Counted from the stretch's first letter, positions 42,883 through 52,319 are shown. The stretch: DNA of 64,000 bases from Agromyces sp. 3263 (GCF_031456545.1 NZ_JAVDUV010000001.1:2793557-2857556); one strand, 5' to 3'. Translations and numbers: made by a program. The notes: generated from the sequence alone by a model not told the origin.

Positions 42883-44361
42883 ATGTCGCAGCCCACGCCC
42901 ACGCAGTCGATTCCGCTGACGGACGCGAAGCGCTGGCGTGCGTACTGGGTGTGCGTCGCCGTCGCCGGGCTGACGATCCTCGACCTCACGAAGGTCAACG
43001 TCGCGCTGCCGTCGATCGAGTCGGCGTTCGGCGCGACGTCCACCGAGCTGCAGCTCATCGTGTCGGGCTACGTGCTCGCGTTCGGGCTGACGCTCGTGCC
43101 GGCGGGCCGCATCGGCGACCAGCGCTCGCGCCGTGCGCTCTTCGTGATCGGGCTCAGCCTCTTCACGGTCACGAGCCTGGCCTGCGCCCTCGCGCCGACC
43201 GGCGAGTTCCTGCTGGTGGCGCGGCTGTTGCAGGGTGTCGCGGCCGGCATCCAGATGCCGCAGGTGCTCGGCCTGATCCAGCAGCTGTTCCAGGGCGCCG
43301 AGCGCGGGAAGGCGTTCGGCCTGTTCGGCGCGACGATCGGCATCGCGACGGCGTTCGGCCCGACGCTCGGCGGGCTCGCGATCGCGATCGGCGGCCCGGA
43401 AGACGGCTGGCGCGGCATCTTCTGGATGAACGTGCCCCTCTCGCTCGCCGCCATCGCGCTGGCGCTCTGGCTCCTCCCCGACACGAGGACCAGGTCGTCA
43501 CGGCCGCTCGAGCTCGACCCCGTCGGCCTCCTGCTCTTCGCCGTCACGATCGTCTCGCTGATGTGGCCCTTCCTCTTCACCACCGGGTCGCCCGACGACA
43601 ATCCCGCCCGGTGGTGGCTGCTCGTCGTCTTCGTCATCGCCGCGAGCGGCTTCGTCGCGTGGGAACGGCACTACGCGGCATCCGGACGCCACCCGCTCGT
43701 ACCCCTCTCGCTGTTCGGCGTGAGCTCGTATCGCAACGGCACGGTGCTCGCCTCGACGTACTTCGCGGCGGCGCCGTCGATGTTCCTGCTGACGACGCTC
43801 TACCTCCAGCACGGGCTGGGCCTGGCACCGGTGTTCGCGGGCATGGTGAGCATCGGGTTCGCCCTCATGAGCGCCGTATCGTCGTGGATCGGCGGCAACC
43901 TCGTGAACCGGCTCGGCCGGCCCCTGGTCGTGGTGGGCCTCGCCACGGTGCTCGTCGGGATCGGACTGCTCGTGCTCGCCGCCCTCTTCACGTCGCCCGA
44001 GATCACCCCGTGGGCCATGGCGGGTGCGATGGTCGTCGCCGGCTTCGGCGGAGGGCTCGTGATCTCGCCGAACCAGACGCTCGCCCTCGCCGACATCCCG
44101 GTCAAGCAGGGCGGCCTGGCCGGATCGGTCGGTCAACTCGGCCAGCGCATCGGCACGGCGGTGGGTACGGCGGTCACGTTGTCGCTCTTCTACGCGACCA
44201 TCTACCGCGAGACGGGCACCGCCGACTCGGGCGATCTCAGTGTCTACCACGATGCCTACGGCCTCGGCATGCTCGCCGTGGCGATGTTCATCGCCGTCGC
44301 GTTCGCGGTGGGCCTCCTCGACCTCGGCGCCCGGCGACGGCAGAAGCGCTCGCTCGCCTGA
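42883..44361 (+). CDS. MFS transporter, DHA2-like (14 spans)
   Basis: 492 residues and about 14 membrane segments, like drug:proton antiporters of the DHA2/QacA type. LDLTKVNVALPSIE, GRIGDQRSRRALFVIG (motif A-like) and GLFGATIGIATAFGPTLGG (motif C-like) are present. The substrate is unknown; many relatives export drugs. ATG 42883 is chosen because TAGGGT (42870-42875) lies 7 bases before it; GTG 42874 would overlap that box. No regulator is adjacent. Confidence 0.9.
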   Translation: MSQPTPTQSIPLTDAKRWRAYWVCVAVAGLTILDLTKVNVALPSIESAFGATSTELQLIVSGYVLAFGLTLVPAGRIGDQRSRRALFVIGLSLFTVTSLACALAPTGEFLLVARLLQGVAAGIQMPQVLGLIQQLFQGAERGKAFGLFGATIGIATAFGPTLGGLAIAIGGPEDGWRGIFWMNVPLSLAAIALALWLLPDTRTRSSRPLELDPVGLLLFAVTIVSLMWPFLFTTGSPDDNPARWWLLVVFVIAASGFVAWERHYAASGRHPLVPLSLFGVSSYRNGTVLASTYFAAAPSMFLLTTLYLQHGLGLAPVFAGMVSIGFALMSAVSSWIGGNLVNRLGRPLVVVGLATVLVGIGLLVLAALFTSPEITPWAMAGAMVVAGFGGGLVISPNQTLALADIPVKQGGLAGSVGQLGQRIGTAVGTAVTLSLFYATIYRETGTADSGDLSVYHDAYGLGMLAVAMFIAVAFAVGLLDLGARRRQKRSLA

Positions 44362-44398
44362 CCGGTTCGGCGTCGGGGCGGATGCCGCAGCCGGCCGT

Positions 44399-45094
44399 TC
44401 AGCGGATGGCGAGCAGACGCGCGCGCTCGTCCTTCTGGACGTGTTCGATCGCGGCGCGGAGCGCCACCCGCGGCATGGTCGCCGCCCTCGGCTCGATGAA
44501 TGCGATGAGGCGAGCGCGGTCGTGGTCGCCGGCGGCGCGGAGGACCCAGCCGAGCGCCTTCTGCACGAACGGCTCCGCATCCGCGGCGAGCGTCTCGGCG
44601 AGGAGGTAGGCGTCGTCGAGCTCGCCGCGCTTCAGGAACGCGAACGTCGCCACGAGCGAGGTGCGGCGCTCGGGCCAGAATCCGGATGCCGCGAGGCGGG
44701 CCAGCGGCGAGCGGTCGCGGTCGAGCAGGTAGCCTCCGACGACGTCTCGTGCGGCGAGATCCACGAGGTCCCACTGGTCGATGCGGTCGTGCCGCCGGAG
44801 GTACAGCTCGTAGAGGTCGGTCCGTCGCCCGTCGGTGGCCTTCCTGGCCGCCGCCGACTTGCCCATGATGCTGCAGGCGAGTGCCCGCACCTCGTGGGTC
44901 GGCCGCTCGAGCAGCGCCTCGAGCTCGGGGATCGGAAGGTCGAGTGCGGTCTTGGCGAGGTCGAACACCGCCCCCATCCGCACCCCGATGAAGGGCGCGT
45001 CGGGGTCGGGCGGGAAGTACCGCGTGTACTTCTCGCGCTCGGCCACGGTGGCGAGCCCCTCGAGCGTCGCGACCAACTCCGCGGCATCCGTCAT
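44399..45094 (-). CDS. AlkD-like DNA alkylation repair protein
   Basis: 231 residues built of HEAT-like helical repeats, as in AlkD glycosylases that remove bulky alkylated bases. YTRYFPPDPDAPFIGVRMGAVFDLAK is broken only by normal variation; later DQWDLVDLAARDVVGGYLL and EPFVQKALGWVLR(E/A)AG match the family. The conserved W-D-x-V-D and QKALGW segments support activity. ATG 45094 precedes the first helix. It ends convergently with the MFS gene at 42883 and follows another MFS gene on its own strand. Confidence 0.85.
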   Translation of the reverse strand: MTDAAELVATLEGLATVAEREKYTRYFPPDPDAPFIGVRMGAVFDLAKTALDLPIPELEALLERPTHEVRALACSIMGKSAAARKATDGRRTDLYELYLRRHDRIDQWDLVDLAARDVVGGYLLDRDRSPLARLAASGFWPERRTSLVATFAFLKRGELDDAYLLAETLAADAEPFVQKALGWVLRAAGDHDRARLIAFIEPRAATMPRVALRAAIEHVQKDERARLLAIR

Positions 45095-45126
45095 CGACTG
45101 CTCCCTCGCTCGGGTGGCGCTCGGAC

Positions 45127-46575
45127 TCAGCGTACGACCGTGGCACCCTCGACCGCTGGTGCATCCGAGAACGCCAGCTTGGGCACGAACGCGAGCAGCA
45201 CGGCCGCGACGGCCGCGGTGACGCCGCAGACGAGCCAGACGGTGACGTACCCGGCGAAGGAGCCGGCGGTGCCCGTGGCCGCCTCGCCGGCCGCACCGAG
45301 GAGCGCGATGCCGAACACGCACGACGCGATCGCGCCGCCGACCGTCTTCACCGAGTTGGTGAGTCCGGTCGCGACGCCGGTCTGGTGCGCGGGGGCGGCC
45401 GCGGCGGCCGCGGCGGGGAGCGCGGCCACGAGCGCACCCGAGCCGATCCCCGCGATCACCATGTTCGCGAGCACCTGGCCGTATCCCTCGTGGAACGGCA
45501 GGAACAGCAGGTACCCGAGCGACACGAGCGCGCTGGCGCCGATGAGCGCCACGCGAGGTGTGATCCAACGGGTCACGAGTGGGAACAGCATGGCGCCGAC
45601 GACGAGGGAGAGCACGTAGGAGCCGACGAGGAGCGAGGTCTGGAAACTCGTGGCGCCGAGCCCGTAGCCGACCTCGGCGACGTCGGTGCGTGCGAACGTC
45701 GACAGCGGCGCCTGCGCCCCGAGCACGCTGACGCCGAAGAGGCCCGCGGTGAGGAAGACCGGCCAGAGTGACGGCGAACGGAACATGCGCACGTCGATGA
45801 GCGGGTCGTCGTGTCGGAGCTCGTACCGCGCGAAGGGGATCACGAGCAGTGCGCCGAGCAGCACCAGCGCCCAGCTCAGCAGGTCGGCGGGGCCGTTGAG
45901 GCGCATGAGGCTGAGCCCGCCGGTGAGCGCCAGGAGCGCGAGGGAGATCAGTACCAGGCCGCCCGTGTCGAAACGGCCGCCGGCGAGCCCGGGTGACTCC
46001 TTCACGCCGAACACGACGACCACGAGGCACAGCACGACGGCGACGGCGGGGATGAGCAGCAGCACCTGCATCGGCAGCACGTCGGCGAGGGCGCCGGCCG
46101 CCAGCGCCCCGGCGATCGCCCCGAACTCGAGGGCGGCGACGAGCAGGCCCGCCGCCTTGCGCGTCATCGCGGCGGGGCGTTCGGCCGACCGGCTGCGCGA
46201 CCAGATCAGCGCGATCTCGAGGGGGAGCCACACGACGTAGAACCCCTGCAGTGCCCATGCCGCGAGGAACACCCAGAACTGGTCGGTGAACGCGAGCGCC
46301 GTGGACGCGACGGCGGTGATGGCCGTCGACCACACCAGCATGCGCTTGTGGCCGACCATGTCGCCGAGCTTCGCGAACGCGGGCACGACGAGGGCCGAGA
46401 GCATGAGCTGGGTGCCCTCGAGCCAGTTCACGTCGGCGTCGTGGATGCCGAGGTGGCGGGCGATGTCGGTCAGCAGTGGCGTGTAGTAGCCCTGCAGGAT
46501 GCCGCTCGTGAACTCCACGAACGCGAGGAAGCCGACGATGGCGGCGACCGGTCCGAGTCTGGCAGCACGCGTCAT
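45127..46575 (-). CDS. MFS transporter, 14-span DHA2-like
   Basis: 482 residues and about 14 membrane segments. AKLGDMVGHKRMLVWSTAI is motif A; NSVKTVGGAIASCVFG is a later motif. The long even hydrophobic profile fits a proton-driven exporter; its substrate is unknown. AAGGAG lies before ATG 46575. The gene is divergent from the AraC-type regulator (115-base gap), which might control it, though that regulator also leads directly into the VOC gene. Confidence 0.88.
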   Translation of the reverse strand: MTRAARLGPVAAIVGFLAFVEFTSGILQGYYTPLLTDIARHLGIHDADVNWLEGTQLMLSALVVPAFAKLGDMVGHKRMLVWSTAITAVASTALAFTDQFWVFLAAWALQGFYVVWLPLEIALIWSRSRSAERPAAMTRKAAGLLVAALEFGAIAGALAAGALADVLPMQVLLLIPAVAVVLCLVVVVFGVKESPGLAGGRFDTGGLVLISLALLALTGGLSLMRLNGPADLLSWALVLLGALLVIPFARYELRHDDPLIDVRMFRSPSLWPVFLTAGLFGVSVLGAQAPLSTFARTDVAEVGYGLGATSFQTSLLVGSYVLSLVVGAMLFPLVTRWITPRVALIGASALVSLGYLLFLPFHEGYGQVLANMVIAGIGSGALVAALPAAAAAAAPAHQTGVATGLTNSVKTVGGAIASCVFGIALLGAAGEAATGTAGSFAGYVTVWLVCGVTAAVAAVLLAFVPKLAFSDAPAVEGATVVR

Positions 46576-46690
46576 CGAGGCTCCTTCGGGTGGGGGTGGA
46601 TTCACCCTAGTGGGTCGAGCGTCCCGGTCGGCACGGGCTCGGGCGGTCCCGCCGCTGACAACTGCGGCGCCGAATGCTAGCGTCGGGAAC

Positions 46691-47131
46691 ATGACCCCGC
46701 AGGAGCTCGAGACCCTGGTGTACCTGCGCCGGGCGCGCGACCTCATCGACCGCGACTACGCCAAGCCGCTCGACGTGCCGACCATGGCCGAGAAGGCGCT
46801 CATGTCGCCCGCGCACTTCTCACGGCAGTTCCGCGCGGCGTATGGCGAGACGCCCTACAGCTACCTCATGACCCGCAGGATCGAGCGCGCCATGGCGCTG
46901 CTGCGCGCCGGCGTGAGCGTCACCGACGCCTGCATGGCGGTCGGCTGTACCTCGCTCGGGTCGTTCAGCTCGCGATTCTCCGAGATCGTCGGCGAGTCGC
47001 CGTCGGCGTACCGCAGCCGGGAGCACGACGCCGTCAACGCGATGCCCTCCTGCGTCGCCAAGGCGCACACCCGTCCGGTGCGGAACGCATCGAGCAGGAT
47101 CGGAGAAGCCGGTGGCGTGAGCGCGGCCTAG
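46691..47131 (+). CDS. AraC-family regulator (HTH only)
   Basis: 146 residues with only the two-helix-turn-helix DNA-binding part: ARDLIDRDYAKPLDVPTMAEKALMSPAHFSRQFRAAYGETPYSYLMTRRIERA is intact, then SVTDACMAVGCTSLGSFSSRFSEIVGESPSAYR. No separate ligand domain. TAGCGT (46678-46683) lies 7 bases before the ATG. It is followed 10 bases later by a VOC protein, a pairing I have seen often in actinobacteria, so the VOC protein may be its target or co-sensor. Confidence 0.92.
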   Translation: MTPQELETLVYLRRARDLIDRDYAKPLDVPTMAEKALMSPAHFSRQFRAAYGETPYSYLMTRRIERAMALLRAGVSVTDACMAVGCTSLGSFSSRFSEIVGESPSAYRSREHDAVNAMPSCVAKAHTRPVRNASSRIGEAGGVSAA

Positions 47132-47141
47132 AGTCGCCTCC

Positions 47142-47546
47142 ATGACCATCGCACTCCAGTACACCAACATCACCGTCAACGACGTCGACGAGGCCATCGC
47201 CTTCTACGGCGACGCGCTCGGCCTGAAGGTGGTGAACGACGTGGCCTCGGGGAAGCATCGCTGGGTCACACTCGGCAGCGATGCCCAGCCCGGCCTGGGC
47301 ATCGTGCTCTCCGAGCCGCACGCGGGCCGTTCGAAGGCCGACGGCGACGCGATGCAGGAGCTGCTCGCCAAGGGCGTCCTGCCGATGCTCGTCTTCAGCT
47401 CCGACGACATCGACGCGACGTTCGAGACGGTGCGGGCCTCGGGGGCCGAGGTGCTCCAGGAGCCCATCGACCAGCCGTGGGGCCCCCGGGACTGCGCCTT
47501 CCGCGACCCGTCGGGCAACACCGTCCGCATCTCGCAGGCCGCCTGA
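47142..47546 (+). CDS. VOC-family (glyoxalase/dioxygenase-fold) protein
   Basis: 134 residues with two beta-alpha-beta-beta-beta modules: NITVNDVDEAIAFYGDALGLKVV in the first, FSSDDIDATFETVRASGAEVLQEPID and CAFRDPSGNTVRISQ in the second. It probably acts on a small molecule or confers resistance; metal ligands are not fully clear. TAGAGT (47129-47134) lies 7 bases before the ATG although the AraC gene ends there, so both leaderless and cotranscribed expression are possible. Confidence 0.88.
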   Translation: MTIALQYTNITVNDVDEAIAFYGDALGLKVVNDVASGKHRWVTLGSDAQPGLGIVLSEPHAGRSKADGDAMQELLAKGVLPMLVFSSDDIDATFETVRASGAEVLQEPIDQPWGPRDCAFRDPSGNTVRISQAA

Positions 47547-47552
47547 GGCAGG

Positions 47553-48206
47553 TCAGGCGGCGAGGTGGGCCGCCGGCGAGAGCAGGGCCGCGAGTTCCGA
47601 GGCCGACAGTTCGCGGCCGAACGCGGGATGGCCGGGCTCGAGTGCCCGCCCGTTGGCGAGCGGTCCGCCGTCGACCGCGTCGAACCCGATGTCGTCGATG
47701 AGTCGGGCGATCACGGCGCGGGCGTCGGCGTCGTCGCCGACCACGGCGAGGGCTCGGCGCAGCGGGGATCCCGCGTCCATCGCGTCGTCCTCCATCTCGT
47801 GGTAGCCGACGTGGTTCAGCGACTTCACGACCCGGGCGAGCGGATTGCGGGAGGCGTTGATCTCGCTCGTCGACCGCTCGTCGTCGTCGATGGCGGCGAT
47901 GTGCCCGTCGACCGGCGGCCAGTAGTTCATGGCGTCGACGACGATGCGCCCGCCGAAGTCCTCCCAGGGCACGGTGCCGGCCTTGCCGAACGGCACGGCC
48001 ACGATGATGACGTCCGCGCCCTCGACGAGCGCGGAGGGGGTGACGACTCGTGCGCCGGGCGCGACCACCGAGACGAGCAGGTCGAGCGCGGTCTGTCGCG
48101 GCGAGCCGGCGATGAGGACGTCGTACCCGGATGCCACGAGCAGCCGGGCGAGCGCAGTGCCCACCTTGCCCGCACCGAAGATGCCGATGACCGGCCGATC
48201 CGTCAC
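47553..48206 (-). CDS. F420-/NADP-dependent oxidoreductase-like protein
   Basis: 217 residues. VIGIFGAGKVGTALARLLVASGYDVLIAGS is the Rossmann start of the NADPH:F420 oxidoreductase family, and DVIIVAVPFGKAGTVPW and DAMNYWPPVDG follow. It may use NADP alone, because the F420-binding part is not certain by eye. GTG 48206 is chosen as GGAGG lies 7 bases upstream; the longer frame begins before any family similarity. Its stop is 6 bases from the convergent VOC gene. A luciferase-like oxidoreductase lies next door and divergent. Confidence 0.8.
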   Translation of the reverse strand: MTDRPVIGIFGAGKVGTALARLLVASGYDVLIAGSPRQTALDLLVSVVAPGARVVTPSALVEGADVIIVAVPFGKAGTVPWEDFGGRIVVDAMNYWPPVDGHIAAIDDDERSTSEINASRNPLARVVKSLNHVGYHEMEDDAMDAGSPLRRALAVVGDDADARAVIARLIDDIGFDAVDGGPLANGRALEPGHPAFGRELSASELAALLSPAAHLAA

Positions 48207-48379
48207 GTCCACGCCTCCATTCTCGCCGACGCTCCCGATGTATGCGTCGACATCATCCGGCAACGCCGGTGCCGCCTTCGGCATTCCCGCGCGCTCGCCG
48301 GGTCCTGGGAATACGCTCGGCGTGCCGCGGGTTGGCGTGGAAGATGCGTACGCATGCAGACGCGGAGAAGAGGCAGGAC

Positions 48380-49501
48380 ATGGCCGAGCGCTACGAATTC
48401 GGACTCGACACCTTCGGTGACGTGACGGCGGGGCCCGACGGCACTCCACTGCCGCACGCACAGGTGCTGCGCAACGTCGTCGAGGAGGCGATGCTCGCGG
48501 ATCGACTGGGCCTCGACTTCTTCGGCATCGGCGAGCATCATCGGCACGAGTTCGCCGTCTCCGCGCCCGAGGTCGTGCTCGGGACGATCGCCGGGCGCAC
48601 CGAGCGGATCCACCTCGGCTCGGCCGTGACGGTGCTGAGCTCCGACGACCCCGTGCGCGTCTTCCAGCGCTTCGCCACGCTCGACGGGCTGTCGGGCGGC
48701 CGCGCGGAGGTCATCCTCGGTCGCGGCTCGTTCATCGAGTCGTTCCCGCTGTTCGGCTTCGACCTCGAGCAGTACCAGGAGCTCTTCGAGGAGAAGCTCA
48801 ACCTCTTCTCGGCACTGCTGCCGCAGGAGCCCGTCACGTGGAGCGGCGAGCTCCGGCCCCCGCTCACCGACCAGCTCGTCTACCCGCCCGTGGAGCACGG
48901 GCGCCTGAAGACCTGGGTCGGTGTCGGTGGCAGTCCCGAGTCCGTCGTGCGTGCGGCCCACTACGGCCTGCCCCTCGTGCTGGCGATCATCGGCGGCAGC
49001 CCGGCGCGCTTCGCTCCGCTCGCCGACCTCTACCGCCGCGCGCTCTCCCAGTTCGGGCATCCCGAGCAGCCGGTCGCGATCCACTCGCCCGGATTCATCG
49101 CCGACAGCGACGCCGAGGCCCTGGACGTGCTGTGGCCGCACTACAAGGTCATCATCGACCGCATCGGCAGGGAGCGCGGCTGGGGCCCGGTCACGCGTGA
49201 GCACTTCGAGGGCGAGGCCGGACCGAACGGCGCCCTCTACGCCGGCTCGCCCGAGACCGTCGCGCAGAAGATCGCCGCGGCCATGCGCACGGTCGGTGCG
49301 GTGCGCTTCGACCTGAAGTACTCGAATGGCACCCTGCCGCACGAGGCGATGATGGGCAGCATCGAACGGTACGCCACGCTCGTCGTGCCCCGGGTCCGCG
49401 AACTCCTCGAGGCAGCGGATGCCGCGGACGCCGAGCTCGATCTCGTCGCCGCCGCCGACCGCGCGGATGCCGCGGCCGCGGCCGAGCATCCGGCCGACTG
49501 A
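48380..49501 (+). CDS. LLM-class flavin-dependent oxidoreductase
   Basis: 373-residue TIM-barrel enzyme of the bacterial luciferase family. FGIGEHHRHEFAVSAPEVVLG, RIHLGSAVTVLSSDDPVRVFQRFATLDGLSGGRAEVILGRG and WVGVGGSPESVVRAA are strongly conserved in the FMN/F420-using group. The substrate is unknown. GGCAGG lies 5 bases before the ATG. A short Ala/Asp/Glu-rich tail follows residue 350. It is divergent from the F420-like oxidoreductase, and a functional link is possible. Confidence 0.9.
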   Translation: MAERYEFGLDTFGDVTAGPDGTPLPHAQVLRNVVEEAMLADRLGLDFFGIGEHHRHEFAVSAPEVVLGTIAGRTERIHLGSAVTVLSSDDPVRVFQRFATLDGLSGGRAEVILGRGSFIESFPLFGFDLEQYQELFEEKLNLFSALLPQEPVTWSGELRPPLTDQLVYPPVEHGRLKTWVGVGGSPESVVRAAHYGLPLVLAIIGGSPARFAPLADLYRRALSQFGHPEQPVAIHSPGFIADSDAEALDVLWPHYKVIIDRIGRERGWGPVTREHFEGEAGPNGALYAGSPETVAQKIAAAMRTVGAVRFDLKYSNGTLPHEAMMGSIERYATLVVPRVRELLEAADAADAELDLVAAADRADAAAAAEHPAD

Positions 49502-49512
49502 GTCGCCCGGCG

Positions 49513-50709
49513 TCAGGCCGAGCCGGTCGCCGCGGTGGTCCGGGCAGCGCGGCGGCGCACGGCGGCCCTGAACCACGCGGCATCCGGAAGCCGGGCGAGG
49601 AACGTGCCGGCGATGATGGTGATCAGCACGTAGGCGGTGGCCAGCGGGGCGATCGCGGGCGCGACGCCGGCGGCCACGGCGATGCCCGCGATGACGATCG
49701 AGAACTCGCCGCGCGGGGCGAGTGACAGCCCGGCGCGCCATTGGCCGAGGGTGCCCACCCCGGCCTGTCGGGCCGCGTAGGCGCCCGTGACGAGCTTCGT
49801 GAAGATGGTGACGACCGCGAGCGCGGCCGCGGGAAGCAGCATCGGGATGAGTCCCGACGAGTCGCTCGTCAGCCCGAAGAACACGAAGAACGTCGCGGCG
49901 AAGAGATCGCGCAGCGGGGTGAGCACCTGGCTCGCGTTCGCGGCGACCCGTCCCGAGAGCGCGATGCCGACGAGGAACGCGCCGACGGCGGCGGAGACGC
50001 CCACCTGCGCGGCGAGCCCGGCCACGAGCATGGTGAGCCCGAGCACGCCGAGCAGCAGGGGCTCGTACTCGTCGGCCGGGAACAGCCGCGACACGATGTG
50101 ACCGTGCCGGAGCGCGACGTAGAGGATGAGCGCCACGACGCCGACCGCGATCGCGACCGAGATCGCGCCCTGCAGGAGGCTCACCCCGATGACGATGGCC
50201 GACAGGACCGGCAGGTAGAACGCCATCGCGAGATCCTCGATCACGAGGACGGCGAGGATCGCGGGGGTCTCACGGTTCGAGAGCCGGCCGAGGTCGCGCA
50301 GGAGCTTGGCGATGACGCCCGACGACGAGACCCACGTGACGCCGGCGAGCGCCACCGCGGCGACGGGTCCCCACCCGAGCAGGAGCGCGAGGGCCGCGCC
50401 GGGAATGGCGTTCAGGATGGCGTCGAGGATGCCGGGCACCCGCGCCGACTTCAGGCTCGTGAAGAGCTCGGTCGCCGTGTACTCGAGGCCGAGCAGGGCG
50501 AGGAGCAGGATGATGCCGATCTCGGAACCGGTCTGCAGGAACTCCGCGCTCGCGTCGAGCGGGATCACCCCGCCCTCGCCGAAGGCGAGGCCCAGCAGCA
50601 GGTAGAACGGGATCGGCGAGATGCCGATGAGGAGGGCGAGACGCCCGAGCAGGCTCATGCCGAGAAGCAGCGCGCCGACTTCGATGAGGAGCAGCGTGGT
50701 CTCGTGCAT
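49513..50709 (-). CDS. KefB/CPA2-type cation:proton antiporter
   Basis: 398 residues with about 12 membrane spans: LIGISPIPFYLLLGLAFGEGG at the start, IGIILLLALLGLEYTATELF, and FFVFFGLTSDSSGLIP are typical CPA2 features. It exchanges K+ or Na+ for H+. No C-terminal TrkA-N domain is fused; instead the separate TrkA-C subunit gene lies 10 bases upstream, as in KhtTU/YhaTU systems. ATG 50709 starts MHETTLLLIEVG. A short Ala/Arg tail ends the protein. Confidence 0.93.
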   Translation of the reverse strand: MHETTLLLIEVGALLLGMSLLGRLALLIGISPIPFYLLLGLAFGEGGVIPLDASAEFLQTGSEIGIILLLALLGLEYTATELFTSLKSARVPGILDAILNAIPGAALALLLGWGPVAAVALAGVTWVSSSGVIAKLLRDLGRLSNRETPAILAVLVIEDLAMAFYLPVLSAIVIGVSLLQGAISVAIAVGVVALILYVALRHGHIVSRLFPADEYEPLLLGVLGLTMLVAGLAAQVGVSAAVGAFLVGIALSGRVAANASQVLTPLRDLFAATFFVFFGLTSDSSGLIPMLLPAAALAVVTIFTKLVTGAYAARQAGVGTLGQWRAGLSLAPRGEFSIVIAGIAVAAGVAPAIAPLATAYVLITIIAGTFLARLPDAAWFRAAVRRRAARTTAATGSA

Positions 50710-50719
50710 GCAGGCCGCC

Positions 50720-51214
50720 TCAGCCGGGGCCGTTGGAGAGGAGCCTGGCTACTCCGTCGAGTCCTTCACGAGTCCCGACGCCAACGATGACGTCGCCCGC
50801 GCGCAGCCGCTCTGCCGGCGTGGGGGAGGGGATGATCGCCCCGTCGCGCACGATGGCCACGATCGACGCGTGCGTGCGCGTGCGAGCCTTCGTGTCGCCG
50901 AGCGTGCGATTCAGGTAGGGCGAGTCCGTCGGAAGTGCGATCTGCTCGGTGTAGAGGCCCGCGGTCTCGTCGCTGAGGCTCTGCAGCCGGCTGAGCATGA
51001 CGGATGCTCCGAGCACGTCGGCCAGGGCCGCCGCCTCGTCGTCGTTCAAGGGGATGGAGTCGCGGCAGGCGTCGGGGTCGTCGATGTCGAAGACGCCCAG
51101 GTCGCGCTCACCGTCCCGGTGCGAGACCACGCTGATCCGCCGGCCGCCCTCGGTGACGAGGTCGTGGCGAACGCCGATCCCGGGAAGGTCGACCTTCTCG
51201 ATATGAATACCCAC
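50720..51214 (-). CDS. TrkA-C-domain antiporter regulatory subunit (KhtT-like)
   Basis: 164 residues. An N-terminal KhtT-type beta domain (IHIEKVDLPGIGVRHDLVTEGGRRI) leads into a RCK/TrkA-C domain (about 85-160: LYTEQIALPTDSPYLNRTLGD, then PTPAERLRAGDVIVGVG). It probably senses a nucleotide such as c-di-AMP, or pH, and opens the antiporter. GTG 51214 is chosen because TACGAT (51222-51227, minus strand) lies 7 bases upstream; the longer frame to 51253 has no similarity. Confidence 0.88.
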   Translation of the reverse strand: MGIHIEKVDLPGIGVRHDLVTEGGRRISVVSHRDGERDLGVFDIDDPDACRDSIPLNDDEAAALADVLGASVMLSRLQSLSDETAGLYTEQIALPTDSPYLNRTLGDTKARTRTHASIVAIVRDGAIIPSPTPAERLRAGDVIVGVGTREGLDGVARLLSNGPG

Positions 51215-51260
51215 GAGCGCTATCGTAACCCCGCCGCACGGTGTCGTCGGCACCGGCCCG

Positions 51261-52139
51261 TCAGTGTCGGAGCCGGGCCTCGTTCGTCATCTCGAGCACC
51301 GGGGTCCCGCCATCGTCGACCAGCGAGAACGAGGGCACGATCGCCGACAGCCCGGCGAGCGAGGTGAGGTGCGTGCCGCCGCACGCGATGCGCGCGGTGC
51401 CGTCGGGCAGCTCGCACACCCAGGTGCGTCGGTCGGTGAGCCCGTCGCCTGCGGCGTCCACCCGAACGGCCCCGCCGGTCGCGAGCCAGGCGTCGAGCTG
51501 CTCGGCGACCTCGCGTTGCAGCGCCTCGAGATCTCCGGTCAGCGACGCCGCGTCGAACCCGGCGCGACGCAGCGACTTGTTGAGCCGGTAGCGGTCCACC
51601 GATCCGTTCGGCACGATGCGCGACGAGGAGATCGCCGCGGCGTCGAAGTCGGGACTGCCGAGGGCATCCTCGCGGGTCGGCTTCGACCAGCGGGAGGCGA
51701 GTGCCCGGTTCAGCGCGAGCGAGGCGACGTGGCAGGCCGTGTGGCCGGTCGACAGGGCGCGCCGCGTCGCGGCATCCGCCTCGATGGTCACCTCGTCGCC
51801 CTCCGCGATGGCCGCGTCGGCGTCGACGAGGTGCGCGACGAGGAAGACCCAGCCGTCGGCGCCGGTGCGCACGGGGATCTCGGAGCCGAGGTGCAGCGCC
51901 TCGCCGTCAGTGGCGGCGACGACGGCATCGCGCACGACCACGTCACCCGCGGCGCCGCGGATGACGCCGGCGTCGGCGGGCTGGTCGGGCCATGCGACGT
52001 CGACCGGATGGAAGCTCGTGGACTCGGTGAAGACGGCCAGCAGGCCATCACTGGCGGGCGCGACGTGGACGACTCGGGTGATCGCCTCGAGGGCACCGCC
52101 CGGGTACGTGACGCGGGTGTCGCGACGCGGAAGGGTCAC
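51261..52139 (-). CDS. AlaX-type alanyl-tRNA editing hydrolase
   Basis: 292 residues. An AlaRS-like beta barrel (FTESTSFHPVDVAWPDQP and so on) precedes the editing core with zinc ligands HTACH (near residue 133) and CGGTH (near residue 253). It removes serine or glycine mischarged on tRNA-Ala. The size fits AlaX-M/L forms. Start GTG 52139 lies 3 bases after the small membrane protein's stop. That gene's position upstream is curious because no link is known. Confidence 0.9.
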   Translation of the reverse strand: MTLPRRDTRVTYPGGALEAITRVVHVAPASDGLLAVFTESTSFHPVDVAWPDQPADAGVIRGAAGDVVVRDAVVAATDGEALHLGSEIPVRTGADGWVFLVAHLVDADAAIAEGDEVTIEADAATRRALSTGHTACHVASLALNRALASRWSKPTREDALGSPDFDAAAISSSRIVPNGSVDRYRLNKSLRRAGFDAASLTGDLEALQREVAEQLDAWLATGGAVRVDAAGDGLTDRRTWVCELPDGTARIACGGTHLTSLAGLSAIVPSFSLVDDGGTPVLEMTNEARLRH

Positions 52140-52142
52140 CCG

Positions 52143-52319
52143 TCAGACGCCGTCGGCGCGACCGAGGATGTTCACCGGGATCGCCACGGCGAGGGCCACG
52201 CAGAGGATGCCGCCGAAGAACGTGACCGCCTGGAAGGCCGGCACCTCGAACGCGAAGCCCATGAGCCACATGCCGAGGACGAAGAATCCCATCGCGATGA
52301 GGAAGGCGACGACGTTCAC
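52143..52319 (-). CDS. 58-residue two-span membrane protein
   Basis: Two hydrophobic helices (about 3-24 and 28-50) with a short charged end (ILGRADGV). GGAGG lies 5 bases before GTG 52319, and third positions are G/C-rich. It is cotranscribed with the AlaX gene (3-base gap). I do not recognise the family; small membrane proteins of this kind are common in Microbacteriaceae. Confidence 0.65.
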   Translation of the reverse strand: MNVVAFLIAMGFFVLGMWLMGFAFEVPAFQAVTFFGGILCVALAVAIPVNILGRADGV

